A stretch of 63,042 nucleotides of DNA from a virus, in IMG/VR virus record IMGVR_UViG_3300043410_000495, positions 1-63,042 of that record. One strand, written 5' to 3'. A program made the translations under genes and the position numbers. Under the pieces are notes generated by a model. It saw only the letters and a program-made list of their open reading frames with translations. It was not told the DNA's origin and did no database searches. Of this stretch, positions 36,418 to 43,721 are shown piece after piece; within the stretch, counting starts at the first letter, position 1; each line of letters begins with the position of its first letter.

Positions 36418-37488
36418 ATGGTTTTTAAATTAAATGCTAATATAGTTATTGATGCAAATGGTGTAGTAATTCCTAGTTTTACTACTGGTACTAGGCCAAG
36501 CAGTCCTGTTAATGGACAAATAATCTATAATACCAGTACCAATTTGATGGAAATTTATGACACTGGTTTGTGGAAAGATGCCACATCAAGTGCAAGTGGT
36601 GGGGCGTTTTTATATCGTCAAATAATTACTACTGGTTATGTTATGGGTGGATATCAAAGTAGTAGTCCATGGAAAAATGTAAATAAAATGGTTCATGCCA
36701 CAGATGTGATGACTAATTTAGGAGACTTATTAGCATATGCTGGAGCATACACTTCTGGATTCTGTAGCACAAGTCGTGGGTTTCTTTGGTCAGCCGATGG
36801 ATCATGGCCTGGTACTAGCGCACAAACAGTGGCATTTAACTTAGCCACAGAAACAACAGCAGGAACAAATACAAATTGGAACATGAGCGTTGGTCGTGAT
36901 GACTGTGGAACTGGATTTAAAGAACAAAGTTATGCATACATCACGGGTGGTGGTAGTAGTGTAATTGATGTGTTTACAGCAGCAACCGAAACTCAAACAG
37001 TTGGTGTTGGTACTGGAATTACAGGAGATTCACAACAATCTGGGGCTACTTCTTTTAGTAGCGAAACTGCGGCATATTATTGGGGTAATGAAAGTAAAAA
37101 ATTAACTTTTAGTTCGGGTACTACATTTTCAATTGCAACAACAACAGTTGGAGGAAGTGGCAGTCAACAGAAAGGTATAAGTAGTAAGTTAGGTAAAGGG
37201 TATTGTGGTAACGAAGGAACCTATAATGGTGGATATAATCTTCGCCGCTGGAATACTGCAACTGATACTCAAAATACTACTTGCTCAAAACCAGTAGGAA
37301 ATAGTGGTGAAGAAAATTTTGATATGGGTCAAGCGTGGCAATACATGTATGGATGTTACGATGGAGCACAAAATAACCGAGGTTGGAAATTCAATTATAA
37401 TACTGAAACTGGATACGAATTAGGCGCAGGTAGTGTGCGCACTGGAGTTCCCGGTGGAAGTTCAGGACATGCAGTTTGGAAAGGATAA
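36418..37488 (+). CDS. Fibre-tip protein with 'GYVMGGYQ' domain, copy 2
   Basis: A 356-residue tandem paralogue of the preceding gene. I chose the ATG at 36418 (MVFKLNANIVIDANG), one base after the upstream TGA; a longer in-frame start at 36373 would lie inside the previous gene. Residues 18-45 hold the 'RPSSPVNGQIIYNTS' module; the propeller-like domain begins near 58. Both ends are highly conserved with copy 1, while about residues 110-250 diverge. This fits duplication followed by diversification of a ligand-binding region. Confidence 0.75.
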   Translation: MVFKLNANIVIDANGVVIPSFTTGTRPSSPVNGQIIYNTSTNLMEIYDTGLWKDATSSASGGAFLYRQIITTGYVMGGYQSSSPWKNVNKMVHATDVMTNLGDLLAYAGAYTSGFCSTSRGFLWSADGSWPGTSAQTVAFNLATETTAGTNTNWNMSVGRDDCGTGFKEQSYAYITGGGSSVIDVFTAATETQTVGVGTGITGDSQQSGATSFSSETAAYYWGNESKKLTFSSGTTFSIATTTVGGSGSQQKGISSKLGKGYCGNEGTYNGGYNLRRWNTATDTQNTTCSKPVGNSGEENFDMGQAWQYMYGCYDGAQNNRGWKFNYNTETGYELGAGSVRTGVPGGSSGHAVWKG

Positions 37489-37490
37489 AA

Positions 37491-38282
37491 ATGCATTTAG
37501 ATAAGTTTTCAAAAGATGATATTATCACTGATGTTAGTGGTATGTCTGAAGATCAAAAAGATATTATTGCTGTTGCAATGAGCAAAGAGTGGACAACGCC
37601 TGAGTTTAAAGTTAAAAACTTTATTGGCAATGCACAAGTAACACCATTTGCTAAATTGCGTCAGTATATTATAGAAATGAATACTCGTGAACATGCAGTT
37701 CAGGGTATGGAATATGAAGTTAAAAAAATTGAATTAGAAATTGAATTAGAACAGGAACGTGCAAACGAAACCACTAGTCCAGCACAAAAGAAGATTCATG
37801 AACTTGAGATATTAAAACTCACAGCAGGTCTTAAACGTAGTCAATTGAGATTGCGTGATGCGTATAATGAAAGAGAAATGTACATTAAGATCATTGAAGA
37901 GTTTAATAATAGTCCAGAAGGACATTTACCAAACGGAACTAGATTAATTGATGTTTTTGAAGATCCAGAAATTTCGGAACAATTAGAAAAAGAATACTGG
38001 ACAATGCGACTTGCAAAACAAACAGCATTGGATATGATAGCATATGGACGTGCTGGTGTTGGTAATATGGAAGCAGTCACTATGCTTGAGCCAGAACAAC
38101 AAATGGAAGTTATGCAAATTGCATGTGAATATTTTGTTAGAAATGAAATGCGCACAAACTATTTGTTAAATTCTGTAAATGAAGCAATTCAGCAAGGTAA
38201 ATTGCCTCCATCAGAATTGGCAAAACAATTAATATTAAATCAGGATAAACAGGATGTACCTACTATTCAGAACAGTCAGTGA
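37491..38282 (+). CDS. Coiled-coil protein of fibre locus, unknown
   Basis: A 263-residue, charged, helical protein, MHLDKFSKDDIITDVSGMSE. Start taken at the ATG 37491 (2 bases after the previous stop) rather than an in-frame TTG 15 bases upstream. Residues 68-140 (EYEVKKIELEIELEQE, then LKRSQLRLRD) form a strong coiled coil. There is no signal peptide, membrane helix or catalytic motif. Its position right after receptor-type proteins and before a DUF4376-like gene suggests a chaperone or spacer for fibre assembly; that is inference only. Confidence 0.7.
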   Translation: MHLDKFSKDDIITDVSGMSEDQKDIIAVAMSKEWTTPEFKVKNFIGNAQVTPFAKLRQYIIEMNTREHAVQGMEYEVKKIELEIELEQERANETTSPAQKKIHELEILKLTAGLKRSQLRLRDAYNEREMYIKIIEEFNNSPEGHLPNGTRLIDVFEDPEISEQLEKEYWTMRLAKQTALDMIAYGRAGVGNMEAVTMLEPEQQMEVMQIACEYFVRNEMRTNYLLNSVNEAIQQGKLPPSELAKQLILNQDKQDVPTIQNSQ

Positions 38283-38982
38283 TCCCCAATTGGGGATTAT
38301 TAAACGCACAGGACAATGGCTAGATTTTGTCATTGGCTACTTAGATGATTCTGTCAAAGATGTTGTAAAAATAGATCATCTAAATGCCGTTGTGATTGAA
38401 GATGAAGCAGTTGCATTGGCATGGAAATTTGCTGGAAATTATTCTGGATATGTTTCTGTACGTGCAAATACATTAACTAACGATCAATTGAATATTATTA
38501 GTTCTGTTGAAGATCAATCATTGAAAGTAAAATATTACTTAACTGATGAAGACAAGTACAACGGAACTAAGTTTATGAAAATTGGGTTAAGAAAGTTTCT
38601 AGACGAAGTGTATGATCGTAGACTGCGACATGTTAATTTAGGAGTAACTGATTTAGAACAAAATACGTGGCCGCAACAACGTTCCGAAGCAGAAGCATAT
38701 AACCTAGATAATGCTGCTTCTACTCCTATGCTTGATGCATTGGCAGCAGCACGTAATATCACTAAAGCAGAAATGGTTCAAAAAGTATTATCTGCCATTC
38801 AAAATTATAATCAACAAATCAGTGACCTATTGGCTACAAAGCAGGGAATTGAATCCGAAATAAAAAATTGCCTATCCATGGCAGACTTAAATATCCTTAT
38901 GCATCAACGCTTTGGTTATAATATGCCAGCAGCGCAACAGCAGGATCTTGATTATCAAGGTGGTTCGGTGTATAATTTATAA
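38254..38982 (+). CDS. DUF4376-like tail-fibre-associated/assembly protein
   Basis: A 242-residue protein starting within the last 29 bases of the previous gene (purine-rich AGGATAAACAGG before the ATG). Residues 127-225 (NTWPQQRSEAEAYNLDN, TPMLDALAAARNITKAEMV, then a helical SAIQNYNQQISDLL) resemble the DUF4376 domain I know from phage fibre-assembly-like proteins. The N-terminal 120 residues are a separate alpha/beta part. Its stop codon lies in the left arm of a perfect hairpin whose right arm contains the next start codon. Confidence 0.68.
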   Translation: MYLLFRTVSDPQLGIIKRTGQWLDFVIGYLDDSVKDVVKIDHLNAVVIEDEAVALAWKFAGNYSGYVSVRANTLTNDQLNIISSVEDQSLKVKYYLTDEDKYNGTKFMKIGLRKFLDEVYDRRLRHVNLGVTDLEQNTWPQQRSEAEAYNLDNAASTPMLDALAAARNITKAEMVQKVLSAIQNYNQQISDLLATKQGIESEIKNCLSMADLNILMHQRFGYNMPAAQQQDLDYQGGSVYNL

Positions 38983-39000
38983 GAACCACTTATAAATTAT
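38972..39000 (+). promoter_or_regulatory. Perfect 12-bp-arm hairpin spanning stop and start codons
   Basis: Left arm ATAATTTATAAG (38972-38983), loop AACCA, right arm CTTATAAATTAT (38989-39000). The upstream stop TAA (38980-38982) lies in the left arm. The first two bases of the downstream ATG (38999-39001) are in the right arm. No SD is visible before that ATG, so ribosomes finishing the upstream gene may need to open the hairpin. The sequence is certain; the coupling role is inferred. Confidence 0.75.
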
Positions 39001-40615
39001 GTTTTCAATACCAATTAACCCGAAACTCAGGGAATCTGAGTTTAAACGATTCTATTCTTTTTTACAAGAAAATAAAGATGTGATTTATGATCTTTATTTT
39101 ACTAGTAGAATGCCTCCATTTGTCCAAGATGCAATGGGTGACGTATTTGATGTAAATGATATGGCACCGATTGAAACTGCATTGTATATTCAACAAAGTC
39201 TAGGCATTCCAGTTTCTGCTACCTTTAATAATGTTATGGTTAGACCTAGCCAAGAAAACTTGGATTTGTTTATTCATAATTTTAGAATGTTATACGACAT
39301 AGGTGTGCGATCAGCAACTATTCCACATTCGCATTGGTTAGCAACAAGACAAATACAAAAAGAATTCCCCGAATTACAAATCAAAAATACTATATTACGT
39401 AACGTAACACAAGCACAAGAAGTAGCACGTCTTGCTGAAGTTGGATTTCATTATATAAATCTTGATCGTGATTTGATGCGTAATAGAGACGAGTTGATTA
39501 AAATTCGTCGTGCCGCAGACAAGTATGGCGTAAAGATCAGTTTACTTGGTAATGAGGGATGTTTGGGTGGTTGTCCTATGATGGACGAACATTTTCAATT
39601 TAATAATACTAGAACAGGAAATAGTCCTCAATATTTTAATGATAGTATCAGTCGTGTCAGTTGTCCTAAATGGGAAATTGAAGATTCTGCAACATCATTG
39701 AAAACAGCAAACATTCCCCCATGGAGAGAAGATTGGGTAGACCTCCTACAATACGTAGATGTATTTAAAATGCATGGTAGAGAAAGTGTTAAACAATTGT
39801 TTAATACCATGGATATTGTTAAACGATATCGTAATAATGAACCTATACTTTTTAATGATTTTGATGAATACCTAAACGAAACAAATCTTGTAAACAAGCC
39901 TATTACTGTATGGCGAGAAAAGATTAAAAATTGTAAATTTGATTGTTGGGAATGTAATTATTGTGACCAAGTATACCAAGCAAAATCTAAAATAAAACAA
40001 CACCCACTAGTGTACGCTGTCACTAAAGAATTAGTTGATAGTGTTAATGTAACGTTACAATCATCTGTTCAAGGTCTTACCTCAAATAGAGTCAGACAAT
40101 TACTGTATTCGCTGGCAAAACACTGTGATAATTATCTAGAAATTGGTTCGGCAATGGGAGCCACTGCTACAGCAGTTGCCGAATCTAATATTCACATGCA
40201 CTGTGTTGATAGTTGGAAATTGAATGTTCAACCAGAATCTGGTGAATTTGAACTTCCAGACAACACAAAAGATATATTTGTTAAAAATATGAATGGATAT
40301 GATAATTTAATTATTCATGATTGTGATCTATTTTACACAGAACGAAAAAAAATAAAAGACATTGATTTGTTTTTTTATGATGGCTCACACGATGTTAACA
40401 TTACTGCCCGGGCCATAAGTCACTATTATGATTGTTTTGCAGACACTGCAATATTAGTATTTGATGATGCAAATTGGCAAGGGGTAGTTCAAGGTGCTGA
40501 TTTGGGCATTAGTATGTCTAAACTTAAAGTATTATATTCAAAGAAATTATTAAATTCTGCCGAAAATAAAGGTATGTGGTGGAATGGGTTATATATTGTG
40601 GTGGTTCAAAAATGA
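38999..40615 (+). CDS. Fusion: U32-like Fe-S TIM-barrel protein + SAM methyltransferase
   Basis: A 538-residue two-domain protein. Residues 20-326 look like a peptidase-U32-type barrel: GIPVSATFNN, 'DIGVRSATIPHSHWL', 'EVGFHYINLDRDLMRNRDEL', then NEGCLGGCP. Cysteines at 188, 192, 222 and a C312-x3-C316-x2-C319-x2-C322 cluster could hold a 4Fe-4S centre, as in UbiU/UbiV/TrhP-like U32 proteins. Residues 365-538 are a class I methyltransferase: NYLEIGSAMGATA (motif I), HCVDSW, DLFFYDGSH, ILVFDDANW. U32 relatives mediate hydroxylations or RNA modification rather than proteolysis. Substrate unknown. It heads a translationally coupled cassette and overlaps the oxygenase gene by ATGA. Family placement of the first domain is by eye. 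Confidence 0.65.
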   Translation: MFSIPINPKLRESEFKRFYSFLQENKDVIYDLYFTSRMPPFVQDAMGDVFDVNDMAPIETALYIQQSLGIPVSATFNNVMVRPSQENLDLFIHNFRMLYDIGVRSATIPHSHWLATRQIQKEFPELQIKNTILRNVTQAQEVARLAEVGFHYINLDRDLMRNRDELIKIRRAADKYGVKISLLGNEGCLGGCPMMDEHFQFNNTRTGNSPQYFNDSISRVSCPKWEIEDSATSLKTANIPPWREDWVDLLQYVDVFKMHGRESVKQLFNTMDIVKRYRNNEPILFNDFDEYLNETNLVNKPITVWREKIKNCKFDCWECNYCDQVYQAKSKIKQHPLVYAVTKELVDSVNVTLQSSVQGLTSNRVRQLLYSLAKHCDNYLEIGSAMGATATAVAESNIHMHCVDSWKLNVQPESGEFELPDNTKDIFVKNMNGYDNLIIHDCDLFYTERKKIKDIDLFFYDGSHDVNITARAISHYYDCFADTAILVFDDANWQGVVQGADLGISMSKLKVLYSKKLLNSAENKGMWWNGLYIVVVQK

Positions 40616-41223
40616 AACGGTTTCCTATAATACAAGCAGACGTATTTGCGACTAACTGTGGTACACCAGAACAACGAAAGCAACTCATTGATGAAGCATG
40701 GGAAGCATATAAACAAAATGATTCTACGCTAGGATTTAGTAATCGTGGATGCTGGCGTAGCCATTTCAAATACAAGAATATTGATTGGTTGATGGATGAA
40801 ATACGTAATTTAGTTAATGAAGCAGGTAATCATTATCAAATGCAAGACCCACTGTATAAAGAAAAATCAAGTTTTTTTGGCGCAGCCGAAGTAAACTATT
40901 GGACTAACATTAATCAAATTGGCAGTAAAAATGCATTACATAATCATCAGTTACATCACTACGTAGCAGTGTATTACCTACAAGGCACAGGTACTGGCGA
41001 TATCATGTTTAGCAATCCATCTAATCTATTAGAAGGATGCAACCCTTATGCTCCTTTTGTCAGCGCATCAACATTTAGCCCAGATGATGGCGATTTATAT
41101 GTATGGCCAGCATGGTTGCCACATGAAACGGAAATCAATAACTCTGGAAGACATAGAATTAATATAGCCTTCAATATTAGATTCCAAGCACCTCAAAATA
41201 TATACAATGAAAAATACTATTGA
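40612..41223 (+). CDS. 2OG-Fe(II) oxygenase-like protein
   Basis: A 203-residue protein. Start set at the ATG 40612, which forms an ATGA overlap with the preceding stop. The C-terminal half has the double-stranded beta-helix oxygenase pattern: NALHNHQLHHYVAVYYLQGT (iron ligand His-x-His/Asp region), then GDLYVWPAWLPHETEIN (distal His) and GRHRINIAFNIRF (2OG-binding Arg). Similar putative 2OG oxygenases are common in T4-like cyanophages. It would hydroxylate a protein, nucleic acid or small molecule using 2-oxoglutarate and O2. Here it is coupled to a U32-like/methyltransferase protein, suggesting they modify a common target. Confidence 0.75.
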   Translation: MKRFPIIQADVFATNCGTPEQRKQLIDEAWEAYKQNDSTLGFSNRGCWRSHFKYKNIDWLMDEIRNLVNEAGNHYQMQDPLYKEKSSFFGAAEVNYWTNINQIGSKNALHNHQLHHYVAVYYLQGTGTGDIMFSNPSNLLEGCNPYAPFVSASTFSPDDGDLYVWPAWLPHETEINNSGRHRINIAFNIRFQAPQNIYNEKYY

Positions 41224-41959
41224 ATTCTATTCTGATATTGCAGGTGTTGTTGATGCATATCCTATAGTAAAACCAACCGACGTGCTACCAAATTGGATAG
41301 CAACAGTTCGTGCTGATTATAAACAAGCAGACAAAACACAACCACATCTATACAGATGTCCTGGTATTTTTGACTTATTCAATTATGGGTTCATTGTTCC
41401 AGCATGGCATGATGTTACATTGAATACAGATGGTGAAAACTATGGTTGGCTGGTTCCAAATGATGACCTAAAATTATTAATGGGTTCAAATCAAGTAGCA
41501 CAAATACACAGTCATAAAACAGTGGCAAAATACTTACCTCGCCCACCGTATGCGCATCCTAGTGTATTAAAACTAAACACACCGTGGCATGTAGTAGCGC
41601 CAAAAGGTATTAAACTATTAATTACTGCTGTGCCATATCCTGATAGTTACGACTTCCAAGCGCTGACTGGAATTCTTGATCCTGCTATTAGCACAGAAGT
41701 AAACATTCAATTAAATTGGCACACACCAATTGGAACAAAAACAATACGTGCAGGTACTCCTCTTGCGCATATTATACCAATTAGCGAACGCAACTTAGAA
41801 CTGATTGTTAGAGACAAAAACAGTTGGGATGAGATGTGGTCACTAAAACGCCGATATTTTAATGCAATGAATTTTGTATTGAATAGAAGCAAAATCAAAT
41901 CCATGTATGAACGGCATTTCCATGGTGGTAAATGTCCATTTCATTTCTGGAAAAAATAG
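41207..41959 (+). CDS. Conserved phage/bacterial protein, possibly DUF6065-like
   Basis: A 250-residue protein starting 17 bases before the end of the oxygenase gene. The layout is 'KPTDVLPNWIATVRADY', then HLYRCPGIFDLFNYGFIVPA and DVTLNTDG (residues 46-78), then a beta-rich part PWHVVAPKGIKLLIT, and finally GTPLAHIIPI with a basic C-terminus ending HGGKCPFHFWKK. It resembles the DUF6065-type proteins found beside oxygenases in aquatic phages. A cupin-like fold is possible. No catalytic motif is certain. Co-translation with the oxygenase suggests a shared pathway. Confidence 0.6.
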   Translation: MKNTIEFYSDIAGVVDAYPIVKPTDVLPNWIATVRADYKQADKTQPHLYRCPGIFDLFNYGFIVPAWHDVTLNTDGENYGWLVPNDDLKLLMGSNQVAQIHSHKTVAKYLPRPPYAHPSVLKLNTPWHVVAPKGIKLLITAVPYPDSYDFQALTGILDPAISTEVNIQLNWHTPIGTKTIRAGTPLAHIIPISERNLELIVRDKNSWDEMWSLKRRYFNAMNFVLNRSKIKSMYERHFHGGKCPFHFWKK

Positions 41960-41967
41960 GAGAAACT

Positions 41968-43011
41968 ATGGAGTTCATAACTTCTGTCCTACTAAAGGAC
42001 ATCACATATCTATGGATGATTTTCTTCATTATGATCAGTGCTGGACTAGCAAAAGAGTATCAACTCTTCGCCCCAGCATTTGCCTATGTAAGAAACACAT
42101 TTCGTAGTAATAGATTTGTTGTCGCTCTCTTAAGTGCAATAGGTGGTGTGCTACCCATTGAAGGTCGTGTTACTGTATCAGCAGGCTTGTTAGATACAGT
42201 AGCACCTAAAGATGGAGCAGGGCGTCAAAAAATGGGTATTGTTGATTATCTAGCAACTCACCACTATTATATGTGGTCACCACTAGAGAAAACAGTTATT
42301 CTTCCTATTGCTGCTTTTGGTCTTACTTACTCTGCGTGGTTACAAACCATAGCACCATTATTAGTTGTTAGTTTGGCTTTTATTGGTTGGTATGTTTGGA
42401 CACAGGTAAAAGAAGATGAAGTAGTTATTACACCTGGTAATTTTAAATTGTCTGCAGTTATTCGTAATGTATTTCCAATGATTATCGCAATTGGTTTTTA
42501 CATTTATAATGAACGTTGGATGATTAGTTGCTTTGGATTTTTAACTCTCTACTATATGTTTATCACTCAACAATGGAATTTCAAGAAGTTATTTGGATAT
42601 GTTCGTTGGGATGTTTTAGCAATAGTGGCAGTAGTTATAATGGTAGGAAACTACTTTAAGAGTAACAATGCATTATTTGAAACTATTATACGTGGCACAG
42701 TGATTGATCCAACTACATTTGTTGGTATGTTGATCATATCTGTACTAGGGTTTGTAATTAGTTTTCTAATGGGTTCAAGTGGTAAGTTTGTGGCAATCGC
42801 TGTGCTTATGGCACAAGTGTTCGGAACTGAATATTTCTTATGGTTCTTTGCTGTGGATTTCACTGCTTATTTGTTAAGTCCAACTCACAAGTGTATTAGT
42901 GTGGGTAATAGATATTTTGGAACACCTTTGAATACCTATTATCGTGCATTAAGTGCGTGGGGTTTAATTATGCTGGTAACAGCAGGACTATTTACATTTA
43001 TAAGGATTTAA
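41968..43011 (+). CDS. Polytopic inner-membrane protein, DUF401/IT-superfamily permease-like
   Basis: A 347-residue protein with about eight to nine hydrophobic segments (for example near residues 8-28, 45-60, 95-140, 160-205, 210-225, 250-295 and 328-345). The start at 41968 is fixed by a good SD (AGGAG, 5 bases upstream), in preference to an in-frame ATG at 41932. The segment GGVLPIEGRVTVSAGLLDTV followed by IVDYLATHHYYMWSPLEKT resembles the DUF401 group of ion-transporter-superfamily membrane proteins (uncharacterised, related to organic-anion permeases). Such a protein is unusual in a phage. The outer-membrane barrel gene starts one base after its stop. Transport is inference. Confidence 0.6.
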   Translation: MEFITSVLLKDITYLWMIFFIMISAGLAKEYQLFAPAFAYVRNTFRSNRFVVALLSAIGGVLPIEGRVTVSAGLLDTVAPKDGAGRQKMGIVDYLATHHYYMWSPLEKTVILPIAAFGLTYSAWLQTIAPLLVVSLAFIGWYVWTQVKEDEVVITPGNFKLSAVIRNVFPMIIAIGFYIYNERWMISCFGFLTLYYMFITQQWNFKKLFGYVRWDVLAIVAVVIMVGNYFKSNNALFETIIRGTVIDPTTFVGMLIISVLGFVISFLMGSSGKFVAIAVLMAQVFGTEYFLWFFAVDFTAYLLSPTHKCISVGNRYFGTPLNTYYRALSAWGLIMLVTAGLFTFIRI

Positions 43012-43012
43012 A

Positions 43013-43630
43013 ATGAAAAAACTTTTTGTAGTACTTTTGATGTTGTCTAACTTTGCTTTTGCAGAATCTGGTCAACCTCGTGTTGCATTTGAATATGAAC
43101 ATGAAACTTCTAAGAATGGGGGGAACAATATTGCATTTAGCATGTATCCCGGAATTCAGTGGAAAGAAGGATGGCTAAATCGTGCTGAATTAATGCTTGA
43201 AGGGAATCAGGACAATATGTACGATAACGGAAAAACTGGTAATAATACTCAAACTAAAATGGGTGTTAGATTACGCACAGATTTTAAACTAGGAGCAGGA
43301 TTTAGTGGTTATGTGCGTGGACTAGTTGGACGTGCAATGAGTAATGAAGAAAATTATGATTATGTATACTTAGAACCAGCAATTAAGTATAGTTTTAATA
43401 ATACTTGGAGTTGGACGGTTAGTGATCGTATTATTCGTACAATGGATGGAACAGATGGCAAGGACGTAAATAAATTGCGCTTTGGTCCAAATTGGGAAAT
43501 TAATAAAAACAATGTACTAGAACTACGATATGCTCTAGTTTATTATGCAGATAGTCATAATATTCTAAACCCAAATAATGGGGCTAGAAAGGCTGATGCT
43601 TGGATTTTAGAATATGCATATAAGTTCTAA
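43013..43630 (+). CDS. Secreted outer-membrane beta-barrel (KdgM-like porin candidate)
   Basis: A 205-residue protein with a textbook signal peptide, MKKLFVVLLMLSNFAFA, and an AFA|ES cleavage site after residue 17. The mature part alternates polar and hydrophobic residues in about 10-12 strands with aromatic girdles (MYPGIQWKEGWLNRAELMLE, SWTVSDRII). It ends ILEYAYKF, with the C-terminal Phe signal recognised by the Bam machinery. Size and the last strands recall small monomeric KdgM-type oligosaccharide porins. It directly follows the permease gene and is closed by a terminator, so the two are expressed together. A role in uptake, receptor masking or envelope change cannot be decided from sequence. 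Confidence 0.7.
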   Translation: MKKLFVVLLMLSNFAFAESGQPRVAFEYEHETSKNGGNNIAFSMYPGIQWKEGWLNRAELMLEGNQDNMYDNGKTGNNTQTKMGVRLRTDFKLGAGFSGYVRGLVGRAMSNEENYDYVYLEPAIKYSFNNTWSWTVSDRIIRTMDGTDGKDVNKLRFGPNWEINKNNVLELRYALVYYADSHNILNPNNGARKADAWILEYAYKF

Positions 43631-43651
43631 AATACCATTTTAATCCAATTT

Positions 43652-43679
43652 TAGGGGGCTTCGGCTCCCTATTTTTTTG
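43652..43679 (+). terminator. Rho-independent terminator closing the cassette
   Basis: Stem TAGGGGGC-TTCG-GCTCCCTA (one wobble pair) followed by seven Ts. Confidence 0.88.
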
Positions 43680-43690
43680 TCTATTTTTTC

Positions 43691-43698
43691 TATAAATA
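43691..43698 (+). promoter_or_regulatory. Late promoter TATAAATA (perfect)
   Basis: Exact T4 late consensus directly after the terminator, 31 bases before the ATG at 43722. It starts the second fibre block. Confidence 0.75.
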
Positions 43699-43721
43699 AG
43701 GAATAATAGGCAGAGATAATA

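Noticed and set aside
38989-38998. TATAAATT resembling a late promoter just before the U32/methyltransferase start
   Set aside because: It is part of the right arm of the perfect hairpin, lacks the final A of TAAATA and is too close to the ATG; the hairpin explains it better.
37491-43630. Insertion of the accessory cassette by a transposon or integrase
   Set aside because: No transposase, integrase, terminal inverted repeats or target duplications are visible; exchange through flanking fibre paralogues is simpler.
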